This document shows positions 16,839 through 26,272 of a stretch of 64,000 bases of DNA, in pieces. The notes below the pieces were generated by a model. The model did not search any database. It saw only the letters and a program-made list of their open reading frames with translations, and had not been told where the DNA came from. A program made the position numbers and the translations under genes. This DNA is from Arenibacter algicola. Its GTDB lineage: Bacteria > Bacteroidota > Bacteroidia > Flavobacteriales > Flavobacteriaceae. Location: NCBI RefSeq assembly GCF_018860365.1, contig NZ_JAHKPO010000016.1:274-64273 (forward strand), read 5' to 3'. Numbering within the stretch: position 1 is the stretch's first letter; every line of letters begins with the position of its first letter.

Positions 16839-18203
16839 ATGACACAAACTCCTAAAAAGATTGCTATTATCGGTTCAGGATTGGTAGGATCCCTATTGGC
16901 AATTTACCTTCGGAAGTTAGGCCACCAGATAACGGTTTACGATCGGAGACCAGATATCCGAAATGTTGAGTTTTCCGGAAGATCTATCAATTTAGCGATG
17001 AGCAATAGGGGTTGGACGGCTTTGAGGGAGGTGGGTATTGAAAATGAAGTAAAGGAAATTGCCATTCCATTGGATAAACGCGCCATTCATGTTGAGGGCC
17101 AACCAGAGTATTACCAAAAATATGGAAAGGAAGGAGAGGCCATCTGGTCTATTTCTCGGGGCATATTGAATCGGAGAATGATCGATCTGGCCGAAGAGGC
17201 AGGGGTCGTTTTTCGTTTTGAGGAAAAGGTGTGGGATGTAAACCTTCCCGAAGGAAAAATATATACCGGCGCAACGGAGAAAGGGAAGTGGAAGGAATAT
17301 CTTTACGATATTGTTTTTGGCTGTGATGGGGCATTTTCCCGAGTTAGGCACAAAATGCAACGTAGAAGTAGATTTAATTACTTTCAGGAGTTTATAGATG
17401 TTGGCTACAAAGAGCTCACCATACCGGCCAATGAGGATGGCACCCATAAATTGGACAAACATTCTTTTCATATTTGGCCAAGAGGGAAGTTCATGTTTAT
17501 AGCCATGCCCAACATGGATGGTAGTTTTACATGTACCCTGTTCCTGCCCTTTGAAGGGGAGGTTTCTTTTGAGAAGATAAACACCAAGGAAGAGGCCAAA
17601 CGCTTCTTTAACACCTATTTTCCAGATGTTACCCCGGTTATTGAAGACCTGACCACAGATTTTTTCAATAACCCCACCAGCGCTTTGGTGACGATTAAAT
17701 GCTATCCTTGGACGTATTGGGACAAAGTGGCTTTGGTTGGCGATTCCGCCCATGCTATTGTGCCATTTTATGGGCAGGGCATGAATGCCGGTTTTGAGGA
17801 TATATATGCCCTTAACAAGATTATTGCCAAATATGGAGACGATTGGGAACAAATTTTTAGTACCTATCAAACAGAACGTAAGCCCAATGCCGACGCAATA
17901 GCAGAGCTTAGTTATCGGAATTTTGTAGAAATGAGCAGTATGACTGCCGACCCCAATTTTATATTGCAGAAGAAGATTGAAAAGCGTTTTGCCAAAAAAT
18001 ATCCGGACAAATGGGTTCCAGCCTATTCGAGGGTTACCTTTTCAAATAAGCCCTATGTGGAAGCTTTGGCCAATGGGGATGCACAGGAAGAAATAATGAA
18101 GCAAATAATGCAAATTCCCAATATAGAAGAGATTTGGGAAAGTGAGGAGATAGACCAAAAGATTCTAAGTCTATTGAGCGAGAAAGAAAAGTACGAAGTA
18201 TAG
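16839..18203 (+). CDS. kmo: Kynurenine 3-monooxygenase
   Basis: This 454-residue FAD monooxygenase has a Rossmann GSGLVGSLLA near 12-21 followed by VYDRRPDIR. SGRSINLAMSNRGW is a kmo hallmark, and the second FAD motif is VGDSAHAIVPFYGQGMNAGFED. It hydroxylates kynurenine to 3-hydroxykynurenine using NADPH and O2, feeding kynureninase (12480). Bacterial kmo and kynU together fit the eukaryote-like route to quinolinate and NAD, or tryptophan degradation. The C-terminus is hydrophilic, without the membrane anchor of the mitochondrial enzyme. A bidirectional terminator follows. Confidence 0.95.
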   Translation: MTQTPKKIAIIGSGLVGSLLAIYLRKLGHQITVYDRRPDIRNVEFSGRSINLAMSNRGWTALREVGIENEVKEIAIPLDKRAIHVEGQPEYYQKYGKEGEAIWSISRGILNRRMIDLAEEAGVVFRFEEKVWDVNLPEGKIYTGATEKGKWKEYLYDIVFGCDGAFSRVRHKMQRRSRFNYFQEFIDVGYKELTIPANEDGTHKLDKHSFHIWPRGKFMFIAMPNMDGSFTCTLFLPFEGEVSFEKINTKEEAKRFFNTYFPDVTPVIEDLTTDFFNNPTSALVTIKCYPWTYWDKVALVGDSAHAIVPFYGQGMNAGFEDIYALNKIIAKYGDDWEQIFSTYQTERKPNADAIAELSYRNFVEMSSMTADPNFILQKKIEKRFAKKYPDKWVPAYSRVTFSNKPYVEALANGDAQEEIMKQIMQIPNIEEIWESEEIDQKILSLLSEKEKYEV

Positions 18204-18209
18204 GAAAAA

Positions 18210-18242
18210 CAAAAGCCATCTTTTTAAGATGGCTTTTGTTTT
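18210..18242. terminator. Bidirectional intrinsic terminator between kmo and the coiled-coil gene
   Basis: A perfect 13-bp stem (18210-18222 with 18226-18238) has a 3-nt loop. T-rich on the plus side and A-rich on the other, it serves both convergent genes. Confidence 0.88.
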
Positions 18243-18258
18243 TTATTGGTCGTTTTTT

Positions 18259-19038
18259 CTATAATTTAGAAAAAAGCTTTTGCATTTTTTCTTGTTCCTC
18301 TTCAGCCAAAACTGGGTCTACCAAAATTCTTCCACTGTGTTCGTCGCTAATGATTTTTTTGCGTGATGCAATCTCAACCTGAACCTGCGGTGGAATGGTA
18401 AAGAAAGATCCTCCTGAAGCACCTCTTTCAATAGGAACTACTGCCAAACCGTTTTTTACGTTATTTCGGATTCTATTGTAAGCCTTTACCAAGCGCTCCT
18501 CAATTTGGGATTGGTACTCTTCCGATTTTTTCAAAAGGGCTTTTTCTTCCTTTTCGGTTTCTGCCAAAATAGCGTTCAATTCACTTTTTTTGTGCTTAAG
18601 GTGCAATTCCCTTTCGGTTAATCGTTCTTTGGTAGTGGCTATAACCTCTTTTTTCTGCTCTATTTGGGCTTTAAATTCTTTAATATTCTTATCGGCCAAT
18701 TGAATTTCAAGTTCCTGAAATTCTACTTCTTTGGTCAAAGAATTAAATTCCCTGCTATTGCGGACGTTCTTTTGTTGTTCCGCATATTTTTTGATCAAGA
18801 CTTTGGCTTCATCAATAAGATTTTTCTTGGCGCCTATCTCGTAGTTAATAGTTTCAACATCGGTTTTAAGCTTATCCATTCTTGTTTTAAGGCCAAGTAC
18901 CTCGTCTTCCAAATCTTCTACTTCTAGAGGAAGTTCTCCTCTAACATTTCTTATCTCATCAACTCTAGAATCAATTAATTGCAAATCATATAGTGCTCTT
19001 AACTTTTCTTCTACTGTTGTTTCTGTCTTTGTTGCCAT
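18259..19038 (-). CDS. COG1579-type coiled-coil protein with a cysteine-less zinc-ribbon
   Basis: This 259-residue cytoplasmic protein is a long antiparallel coiled coil (about 20-185) followed by the remnant of a C4 zinc ribbon (GASGGSFFTIPPQ...DEHSGRIL). In the family the ribbon reads CGGC...IPPQ...CxxCGRIL. Here the four metal positions are Ser208, Ser211, Asp232 and Ser235, while the ribbon's other conserved residues (IPPQ, GRIL) remain. It probably no longer binds zinc but keeps the fold. It lies 2 bp after the NIF3-like gene on the same strand, an arrangement conserved for this pair in many bacteria. Precise function is unknown. Confidence 0.88.
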   Translation of the reverse strand: MATKTETTVEEKLRALYDLQLIDSRVDEIRNVRGELPLEVEDLEDEVLGLKTRMDKLKTDVETINYEIGAKKNLIDEAKVLIKKYAEQQKNVRNSREFNSLTKEVEFQELEIQLADKNIKEFKAQIEQKKEVIATTKERLTERELHLKHKKSELNAILAETEKEEKALLKKSEEYQSQIEERLVKAYNRIRNNVKNGLAVVPIERGASGGSFFTIPPQVQVEIASRKKIISDEHSGRILVDPVLAEEEQEKMQKLFSKL

Positions 19039-19040
19039 AT

Positions 19041-20135
19041 TTAAAAATACTTGATGGGATTTGTTTTGCTCTCCGATAAAGAGACTGCAAAATTAGGAAT
19101 TTTTTTCGTAAGATAATCAACTAAGAGATTTTTTGTAAACTGCTCTGTTTCATAGTGCCCAATATCTGCTAAAAGTATTTTGCCTTCTGCTTCGTAGAAT
19201 TGATGATATTTTAAGTCCGATGTCACAAAAATATCAGCATTGGCGGCTATTGCGGCAGATATGGCAAAGGATCCGCTTCCTCCCAAAAGTGCAACTTTCT
19301 TTATTTTTTTTCCTAGAAAATCTGAGTGTCTTATGCAGGAAACATTCATTTTTTTCTTCAAAAATTCAAAAAATTCCTCTTCGCCCATCGATTTTTCCAG
19401 ATTTCCTACCATGCCCATGCCAATATTTTGGTTTTTATTTTCCAAAGTTTGTATCTCGTAGGCAACCTCTTCATAGGGATGGTTGTTAAAAAGGGCTTTC
19501 AAAATTTTCTGTTCATTTGCCCTGCCATAAGTAATGCTTATCTGGGATTCGTCCTCATAATGGGTTTCCCCAATTTTTCCCAAATAGGGATTGGCTCCCG
19601 CATTGGCCTGGTAGCTCCCAATGCCATCTACCGTAAAACTGCAATTGCTATAATTCCCAATATTACCTGCTTCAGCTTGGAATAGAGCGGTTTTAAGGGC
19701 GTCGGCATTCACTTTGGGAACATAGGTGGTCAATTTTCTAATGGTGCCCTTCTGTGGGATTAGAATGCTTGTATCCTGTAGTCCCAAAACCTCGCAGATT
19801 TTGGCGTTAACTCCTTTATTGCTGTTGTCCAGGGCAGTGTGCATACTGTATATGGCTATGTCGTGTTTAATAGCCTTTATTACTACCCTTTGTACGTAGT
19901 TGGAGCCGGTTATTTTTTTTAACCCTCCAAAAATAATAGGGTGGAAACTAACTATTAGATTGCATTTTTTTGCAATAGCTTCCTCCACTACATTTTCTAA
20001 AGTGTCCAGTGTTACAAGGATACCGCTTAGCTCGTTCTTGGCACTCCCCACCAAAAGTCCTACATTGTCAAAATCTTCGGCATAATTCAGTGGCGCCAAC
20101 TCCTCTAGGGTATCTATAACTTGTTTTATGATCAT
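19041..20135 (-). CDS. NIF3-like dinuclear metal centre protein
   Basis: This 364-residue protein is of the NIF3/YqfO/YbgI family (GTP cyclohydrolase I type 2 homologue). Metal-site motifs are visible: SFHPIIFGG near 63-71, MHTALDN near 98-104, and DIGHYETEQF near 323-332. The middle inserted PII/CutA-like domain of long family members is present (about 130-240). It is cytoplasmic; the biochemical role is unsettled in the family. Same operon as the coiled-coil gene, divergent from lpxK with 49 bp between starts. Confidence 0.9.
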   Translation of the reverse strand: MIIKQVIDTLEELAPLNYAEDFDNVGLLVGSAKNELSGILVTLDTLENVVEEAIAKKCNLIVSFHPIIFGGLKKITGSNYVQRVVIKAIKHDIAIYSMHTALDNSNKGVNAKICEVLGLQDTSILIPQKGTIRKLTTYVPKVNADALKTALFQAEAGNIGNYSNCSFTVDGIGSYQANAGANPYLGKIGETHYEDESQISITYGRANEQKILKALFNNHPYEEVAYEIQTLENKNQNIGMGMVGNLEKSMGEEEFFEFLKKKMNVSCIRHSDFLGKKIKKVALLGGSGSFAISAAIAANADIFVTSDLKYHQFYEAEGKILLADIGHYETEQFTKNLLVDYLTKKIPNFAVSLSESKTNPIKYF

Positions 20136-20184
20136 TTTTAAAATTTATGGTCTTCCAAAGATAAAATATTATATTTTCGTTCTA

Positions 20185-21189
20185 ATGCAGCTACTAAGAA
20201 AATTAGGCTTTCCCATTTCATTGATATACGCCCTGGTGGTATATCTGCGCAATTATCTTTATGACCTAGGGCTATTGCCTTCCAAAGCCTTTGGGACCAA
20301 GACCATTTGTGTCGGGAACCTGAGTGTAGGGGGTACCGGTAAAACCCCAATGATAGAGTTTTTTGTTGCCAATGCTAAAGAGCAGGGTAGAATAGCGGTT
20401 TTAAGTAGGGGTTATGGTCGAAAATCCAAAGGCTATTTGTTGGCCAAACCTGGTATAGGGGTAGAGGATTTAGGGGACGAACCCTTTCAGATCTATAAGA
20501 AATTCCCCAAAGCCTTTGTAGCGGTAGATGCGGACAGGCAGAATGGTATTTCCATATTGGAGGAAACCGTAGGGCCCGATATAATTTTGTTGGATGATGC
20601 CTTTCAACATAGAAAAGTAAGGTGTAACCAATATGTGCTATTAACTTCCTATTCCAATTTATATGTAGATGATTGGTATTTACCTAGCGGGAATTTGAGG
20701 GATAGCAAACGGGAAGCAAAGAGAGCCAATATAATTGTTGTTACCAAGTGCCCATCAAATTTGAGCGAATCCGAGCAACAGAGAATCCGGAAAAAATTAA
20801 ATCCCGGCCCAAGTCAGAGGGTAGTTTTTAGCTTTTTGGAGTATGAAACAACATTAAAAGGTAGCTCAGGGGAAATAGACTTGGCCGAACTTAAAAATAG
20901 AAAAGTGACTTTGGTGACAGGGATAGCAAATCCAAAACAGTTGCTAAGCTTCCTAAGTAGTCAAGAAATTGAGTTTGAGCATTTGGCCTACCCTGACCAC
21001 CATTTTTTTACGGAAAAGGAAATAGCTTTGTTCAATACCAAGGAAATGGTACTTACCACGGAAAAGGATTATGTACGGTTGGAAGGCAAAATAAAAGACC
21101 TACACTATATAGGGATACGGCACAAATTCATGAATGGGGGCGAAAAGGTACTGTTGAATTTGATGGGTGAAAGCATTAAGGCTCCTTAG
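20185..21189 (+). CDS. lpxK: Tetraacyldisaccharide 4'-kinase
   Basis: This 334-residue protein starts at the ATG at 20185; the open frame begins 19 codons earlier but would overlap the NIF3 start. An N-terminal membrane-association helix (about 8-28) leads into the P-loop GGTGKT at 49-54. YGRKSKGY and DLGDEPFQIYKK follow, with the DDAFQHRKV motif. It phosphorylates the lipid A disaccharide at the 4' position on the inner face of the inner membrane. The stop overlaps the end of the convergent histidine kinase gene by 4 bp. Confidence 0.94.
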   Translation: MQLLRKLGFPISLIYALVVYLRNYLYDLGLLPSKAFGTKTICVGNLSVGGTGKTPMIEFFVANAKEQGRIAVLSRGYGRKSKGYLLAKPGIGVEDLGDEPFQIYKKFPKAFVAVDADRQNGISILEETVGPDIILLDDAFQHRKVRCNQYVLLTSYSNLYVDDWYLPSGNLRDSKREAKRANIIVVTKCPSNLSESEQQRIRKKLNPGPSQRVVFSFLEYETTLKGSSGEIDLAELKNRKVTLVTGIANPKQLLSFLSSQEIEFEHLAYPDHHFFTEKEIALFNTKEMVLTTEKDYVRLEGKIKDLHYIGIRHKFMNGGEKVLLNLMGESIKAP

Positions 21190-23411
21190 GCTTCAATTTT
21201 TTTTTTCACATCAAAGATGTTCTCTCCAATTTTTGAATAGAATACCTCTGGTTTAAAGGGTTTAGTAACTACGTCGTTACAACCTGCAGCATAAAAACTT
21301 TCCAAACTGTCATCCAAGGAAATTGCCGTAAGGGCTATAATAGGTACCAATCTATTGAACTTTCTAATTTCAATAGTAGCCTCTTCACCACTAATTCCGG
21401 GCATATGGATATCCATAAGGATACAGTCGTAATCCGTTTTTCTCACCATGGCCACGGCTTCCAGTCCGTTGTTGGCAATATCACAGGTTATTTCCTTCTT
21501 GTTCAGCATTTTCTTCGTAATCACCTGGTTGATTTTGTTATCCTCCACAATCAATATATGGAGCCCTGTAAAATCGTATTCCACCTCAGTTATTTCGAAG
21601 GGGATATCATCAATAAGATCATCCTTGCTTTTTAGATCCAGCTCAAAGAAAAAGGAACTCCCTTTGCCTATTTCACTCTTAAGCCCAATTTTACTACCAA
21701 ATAGGCCCAACAAGCTTTTTACAATGGTCAAACCTAGACCGGTACCTCCGTATTCCCTGTTAATTTGGATAGAGCCCTGTTCAAAACTGTCAAAAATGGT
21801 AAGCTGTCTTTCTTTATCAATACCAATACCATTATCCTTTACTTCAAAATAAATGGTCAGATTTTCTTCTACTTTTTTGGCAAGCTTGGCTATGACCGTA
21901 ACTTCACCTCCCTTGGTGAATTTTATACCGTTGCCGATAAGGTTTATAAAAATTTGGGAAAGTTTAAGGGGGTCGCCCAAAAGGTGGGACGGAATATCCT
22001 CGTCAAATTCCAGTACAATTTTTGTTTTGTTGGCCTTGGCACTTTGATGCAAGGAATTTATGACTTCCGAAAGTACCTTTTTAAGATTGAAATCTATTTG
22101 AAGGGCTTCCAACTTGTCAGCGTCAATTTTGTTGATCTGAAGAATGTCATTAATGAAATTTAATAGGTAGTCCCCAGAAAACTTCAACGATTTTAGATGT
22201 TCTTTTTGATTTTCACTAGGGTTTTCTTCCAGTAATAAATGTGTTAGACCGGTGACCGCATAAAGTGGTGTTCGCAATTCGTGGCTTACCGTGGAAAGGA
22301 AATTGGTTTTGGCCTCCATAGCCATTACCGCAGCATCCCTTGCAGCCTGAAGTTCATTGTTCTTGGTGTGTAATAGATCGTTTGTCTTTAACTTGATCTG
22401 GTTGTTCCGGTAAAGCGAAATGGCCAGTATGGAAATTACTATTAAAAAGGCAGCAGTTAAGATTGCCGTTATTTCCGTTCTATTTTTGGATTGGTTAAGT
22501 TCTTCTATCTTGGCTTCCTGTCGACCAATTTCATCCTTCATAAATTTTGTTTGGATGTTATCTGCCGTTTTGGTTTCCGCTAAACTTTTCTCTAGGGTAA
22601 ATATAGAGTCCTTGATGTTCACTATATTTCTGTTGTAGGACAGGGCGGATTCAAAAAGCCCAAGTTTTTCATTGGTCTCTGTTAGTAGCCTATTGGCCTC
22701 CAGTACTTCTAGATAAAAATTGTTCGCCTTGGCCAATTTTAAAGCGTCTTGGGCATTTTTAATGCTCTCCTCGTAATTTTCCGTTCTGTTGTGGATCTCT
22801 GCCAATTTTATATGTGCCTTGGCGGCCAGGTAGTCCTTCTCGTAGATGTCCGTATTTACGGCCAGGGCATTGAAATTCTTTGTGGCACTTTCGTATTTTT
22901 CCAGGTTTAAAAAAATAATTCCCTCTACAAAAAGAATATTGTTCAGTAAATTTCTGTCGTTGTTGATCTGTTTTGCTTCGTTCAGCATAGAGATGGCCAA
23001 GAAATTTTTACCGTCCCTATAGGAAATAATGGCATCTATGTATTTATGGGTGGCCTCCCCATAAGGATAGGAAATATCTTTTAAAAGTGATTTTGATCTG
23101 TCCGCATAATATTCCGCACTATCATCCTTCTGCAGGCGTAAATATAAAATGGCGAATTTGTGATAGGTGTCTATCAGGGCCTTTTGGTCATTGTTCTTAA
23201 AGGCAATTTCCATTGCGGTATTCAGCTCCTCAAGGGCAGGTTCTATTTTATTCTTATTGCCCAATTCCCTCGCTTTATCAAAATGATATTCTATATCCTT
23301 CCCCGCAGCTTTGTTTTCCTGGGTATAGGAATGGCTAAAGTAAAAAAACAATAGAACCGTTAGGAGCCACAATTTTCTACCTAAATTTATATGTAAGAAT
23401 ATAGGTCTCAA
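21186..23411 (-). CDS. TPR-sensor hybrid histidine kinase with receiver domain
   Basis: This 741-residue protein has a signal or membrane segment at 10-30, TPR-like helical repeats (about 35-270), a coiled segment, one TM helix (about 313-333), HisKA with His377 in STVSHELRTPLY, HATPase (NLIGNGIKF, DNGIGID, GGTGLGL), and a C-terminal receiver with phospho-acceptor Asp667 in CILMDIHMPG. The periplasmic TPR module is the sensor. The only start that fits is TTG at 23411, overlapping the gap stop as TTGA, so translation is probably coupled to gap. No separate regulator or DNA-binding output is attached. Confidence 0.9.
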   Translation of the reverse strand: MRPIFLHINLGRKLWLLTVLLFFYFSHSYTQENKAAGKDIEYHFDKARELGNKNKIEPALEELNTAMEIAFKNNDQKALIDTYHKFAILYLRLQKDDSAEYYADRSKSLLKDISYPYGEATHKYIDAIISYRDGKNFLAISMLNEAKQINNDRNLLNNILFVEGIIFLNLEKYESATKNFNALAVNTDIYEKDYLAAKAHIKLAEIHNRTENYEESIKNAQDALKLAKANNFYLEVLEANRLLTETNEKLGLFESALSYNRNIVNIKDSIFTLEKSLAETKTADNIQTKFMKDEIGRQEAKIEELNQSKNRTEITAILTAAFLIVISILAISLYRNNQIKLKTNDLLHTKNNELQAARDAAVMAMEAKTNFLSTVSHELRTPLYAVTGLTHLLLEENPSENQKEHLKSLKFSGDYLLNFINDILQINKIDADKLEALQIDFNLKKVLSEVINSLHQSAKANKTKIVLEFDEDIPSHLLGDPLKLSQIFINLIGNGIKFTKGGEVTVIAKLAKKVEENLTIYFEVKDNGIGIDKERQLTIFDSFEQGSIQINREYGGTGLGLTIVKSLLGLFGSKIGLKSEIGKGSSFFFELDLKSKDDLIDDIPFEITEVEYDFTGLHILIVEDNKINQVITKKMLNKKEITCDIANNGLEAVAMVRKTDYDCILMDIHMPGISGEEATIEIRKFNRLVPIIALTAISLDDSLESFYAAGCNDVVTKPFKPEVFYSKIGENIFDVKKKIEA

Positions 23412-24418
23412 ACGTATCGTTTACTTATAATATAGTTAATTAAATCTACAATTCTGCTACTGTACCCGGTTTCGTTATCATACCATCCAATGATTTTAAC
23501 CATTTTGCCGATTACAGAAGTCATCAGAGAATCAAACGTACAAGAGTAGTAAGTATTGTTTATATCAATAGAAACTATGGGGTCTTTTGTGTAATATAGA
23601 ATGTTTTTAAGTTCTTTTTGCGATATTTTCAGAAAAGCATCATTAATTTCTTCTATGGTGGTCTGCCTTTTAACATTAAAAGTGATGTCGGTCAAAGAGC
23701 CATTGGGTACTGGAACCCTTATGCCACAACCTCCAATAACATCGGATAGTTCCGGAAATATTCTGGTTAAGGCTTTGGCCGCTCCGGTTGTGGTAGGGAC
23801 AATGGATTGTGCAGCTGCCCTGGCCCTTCTTAAATCCTTATGCGGTTGGTCGTGCAGACTTTGGTCCGTGGTGTAAGAATGGATAGTGGTTATATAGGCC
23901 TGCTCTATTCCGCAAAGATCTTGAATTACCTTGATCATTGGCGCGGCATTGTTTGTGGTACAGGAGGCGTTGGAAATAATGTCATCTGATTGGACCAGGG
24001 TTTTATGGTTTATTCCAAATACCACCATCTTTATGTCATCTTCGTTTGGAGGTACACTAAGAATAACCTTTTTCGCCCCATTTTTTATGTGATATTCCAA
24101 GATAGCCCTATCCTTGAACTTCCCAGTGGCCTCAACAACAATATCAACTTTATGATCGGACCAAGGAATGTCTTTGGGTGAACTGTGATTTAATAGGGCG
24201 ACCTTTTTATTTTCTACGATTATGTTTTCGCCCCTGTGGGATACTTCTTTTTGAAATACCCCGTGGATGCTATCGTATTTTAGTAAATGGGATAGTGTAG
24301 GTGCATCTGCCAAATCGTTTATGGCCACCACTCTTAAATGAGCTTGCTCGCTAAGAAGTCTAAATAGGGTACGGCCAATTCTACCGAAGCCGTTAATACC
24401 AATATTAATTTGTTTCAT
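23408..24418 (-). CDS. gap: Type I glyceraldehyde-3-phosphate dehydrogenase
   Basis: This 336-residue enzyme starts at the ATG at 24418 (MKQINIGINGFGRIGR). NAD-binding NDLAD is at 34-38, catalytic Cys153 in SNASCTTN, His180 in TTIHSYT, and WYDNETGYSSR near the C-terminus. Asp35 after the second strand favours NAD over NADP. It makes 1,3-bisphosphoglycerate from glyceraldehyde-3-phosphate. It is followed, with a TTGA overlap, by the hybrid kinase, an unusual partner. Flavobacteria commonly hold more than one gap; whether this is the main glycolytic copy is not visible. Confidence 0.93.
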   Translation of the reverse strand: MKQINIGINGFGRIGRTLFRLLSEQAHLRVVAINDLADAPTLSHLLKYDSIHGVFQKEVSHRGENIIVENKKVALLNHSSPKDIPWSDHKVDIVVEATGKFKDRAILEYHIKNGAKKVILSVPPNEDDIKMVVFGINHKTLVQSDDIISNASCTTNNAAPMIKVIQDLCGIEQAYITTIHSYTTDQSLHDQPHKDLRRARAAAQSIVPTTTGAAKALTRIFPELSDVIGGCGIRVPVPNGSLTDITFNVKRQTTIEEINDAFLKISQKELKNILYYTKDPIVSIDINNTYYSCTFDSLMTSVIGKMVKIIGWYDNETGYSSRIVDLINYIISKRYV

Positions 24419-24487
24419 AAAAAGGGTCAAGCCAATTTATCCGCATAATTACGGATTGATATTCTAGATATGGGGTGTAAGGGGTAC

Positions 24488-25363
24488 TTACTTTATATGT
24501 TTGTGTGCCTTGTACGATGAACGGACCAAAGCCCCGCTTTCTACATGCCTAAAGCCTAATTTTAGACCTATTTCTTCATATTTCTTGAACTGGTCCGGTA
24601 AAATAAACTCCTTTACCGGTAAATGTTTTTTGGAAGGCTGCAGATATTGGCCTATAGTGACCACATCTACATTGGCCGCCCTAAGGTCCTCCATGGTTTG
24701 GATTACTTCTTCCTCCAATTCGCCAAGTCCCAACATTATTCCCGACTTGGTGCGGTTGGCACCGTGCTCTTTTAAATAGGAAAGGACGCCAAGACTTCTT
24801 TCATATTTTGCCTGTATGCGGACCTCCCTTGTTAATCGTTTTACGGTTTCCATATTGTGGGAGATTACTTCGGGCCCAACAGCAAGGATTCGATCTAAAT
24901 GGGTATGGATACCTTGAAAATCTGGAATCAATGTCTCCAATGTAGTATTGGGGTTCATTCTTCGTATGGCTTTCACTGTTTCGGCCCATATAATGGAACC
25001 CATATCCTTTAGGTCGTCACGATCCACAGAAGTGATAACGGCATGTTTTATGTCCATTATTTTAATGGATCTGGCCACTTTTTCCGGCTCTGCCCAATCT
25101 ACATCTTCAGGTCGCCCTGTTTTTACACCGCAAAATCCACAGGAACGGGTGCAAACATTTCCTAAAATCATAAAAGTGGCGGTACCTTCTCCCCAACATT
25201 CGCCCATATTTGGACAACTGCCCGAGGTACATATGGTATGAAGGTTATACTTGTCCACCAAGCCCCTTAACTGGGTGTATTTTTTGCCTGTTGGAAGTTT
25301 TACCCGTAACCATTTGGGTTTGCCTTTTGGGGGGATGACACTGTCTATAGTTTCGATACTCAT
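24488..25363 (-). CDS. lipA: Lipoyl synthase
   Basis: This 291-residue radical SAM enzyme starts at the ATG at 25363 (MSIETIDSV). The auxiliary cluster cysteines are Cys45, Cys50 and Cys56 ([12 protein letters not shown]). The radical SAM motif CTRSCGFC gives Cys71, Cys75 and Cys78, and the C-terminal RSSY contributes the family's essential serine. It inserts two sulfurs into protein-bound octanoate. It is monocistronic, with 69 bp before it to gap. Confidence 0.96.
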   Translation of the reverse strand: MSIETIDSVIPPKGKPKWLRVKLPTGKKYTQLRGLVDKYNLHTICTSGSCPNMGECWGEGTATFMILGNVCTRSCGFCGVKTGRPEDVDWAEPEKVARSIKIMDIKHAVITSVDRDDLKDMGSIIWAETVKAIRRMNPNTTLETLIPDFQGIHTHLDRILAVGPEVISHNMETVKRLTREVRIQAKYERSLGVLSYLKEHGANRTKSGIMLGLGELEEEVIQTMEDLRAANVDVVTIGQYLQPSKKHLPVKEFILPDQFKKYEEIGLKLGFRHVESGALVRSSYKAHKHIK

Positions 25364-25377
25364 ACTATGATTTTGTG

Positions 25378-25385
25378 CAAATATA
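25378..25385 (-). promoter_or_regulatory. Candidate -7 element TATATTTG for lipA
   Basis: CAAATATA on the plus strand, 14 bp upstream of the lipA ATG; a CAAA at 25410-25413 (TTTG on the minus strand) is 24 bp further up, wider than usual. Confidence 0.4.
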
Positions 25386-25669
25386 CGAAATGGGTTATAG
25401 TTAAAATACCAAATGACGGCAAAGTATGGGAATGCCAAAGTCTATCTGGTGTCAGCGTAAATTTAATGGGTTTTTTATAAGGGGCAGGGAAGGCAGTAAA
25501 AGATATTGGACCTGGTACACGGGACAATATATAAGGGGCGGAAGTCTGCCTGAAGAAGGTTAGCTGTATTAGTTGGGAATTGAAGGTTTATTCTTTTCAT
25601 CTTCCAACGTCCTGGCACCTTTGTTCAATTGAACTTTGCTTCTGCCAAAACAAGAGTGACCTAGCAGTA

Positions 25670-26236
25670 CTAATTATTATTTTTAATAATTTCAGCAAGA
25701 AGCCTTTTTGCCCTTAGTAGTTTAACTTTTACATTATTGATAGGTTCCCCAAGTTTTTCGGCAATTTCAGCATAGGGCAGTTCCTGAAAATACCTTAGGT
25801 TTATTACTTCTTGGTAATGCGGTTTTAGCCTTTTTATGTACTCCAATAAAGCAGCTAAATTTTGTTCTGTAATTAAACTGTCTTCGGGGGAAGGGGCGTC
25901 ATCCAAAACCTTCTTAATGGCTTCGCTGCTACTTTCTGGGTTACCTTGTAGAACATTTCTTTTGCTTTTGCGGATGAGGTCGATGTGCAAATTTTTGGAA
26001 ATGGCGATCAGCCATGTCTTAAACTCATAGTCCTCGTTAAAGGTATGTATCTTGTCAAAGGCCTTCGAAAATGTCTGGATAGTAATGTCTTCGGCATCGT
26101 TCTCATTTCTGGTCCTGACCAATTGAAAGCCGTAGACGTCGTTCCAGAAATTATTTAATAATGCACTGAAGGCTATTTGATTGCCTAATTTGGCTTTTTC
26201 AATAAGATTGGGAAGAGGTTCTTCGGTTTTGTCCAA
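25670..26236 (-). CDS. ECF-type RNA polymerase sigma factor (A)
   Basis: This 188-residue protein has sigma region 2 (about 25-90; DVYGFQLVRTRNENDAEDITIQTF, then FKTWLIAISKN) and region 4 (about 130-185; YQEVINLRYFQELPYAEIAEKLG, NNVKVKLLRAKRLL). Its start appears to be TTG at 26236: no in-frame ATG or GTG gives region 2, and a stop lies 13 codons upstream. No anti-sigma gene is adjacent; a 67-residue Cys-containing membrane protein is encoded 36 bp upstream on the same strand and may be part of its circuit (inference). The 230 bp downstream hold no visible gene. Confidence 0.88.
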   Translation of the reverse strand: MDKTEEPLPNLIEKAKLGNQIAFSALLNNFWNDVYGFQLVRTRNENDAEDITIQTFSKAFDKIHTFNEDYEFKTWLIAISKNLHIDLIRKSKRNVLQGNPESSSEAIKKVLDDAPSPEDSLITEQNLAALLEYIKRLKPHYQEVINLRYFQELPYAEIAEKLGEPINNVKVKLLRAKRLLAEIIKNNN

Positions 26237-26272
26237 GATAAGAAAATGTAAAGGGTGATAATAGGCAGATTT

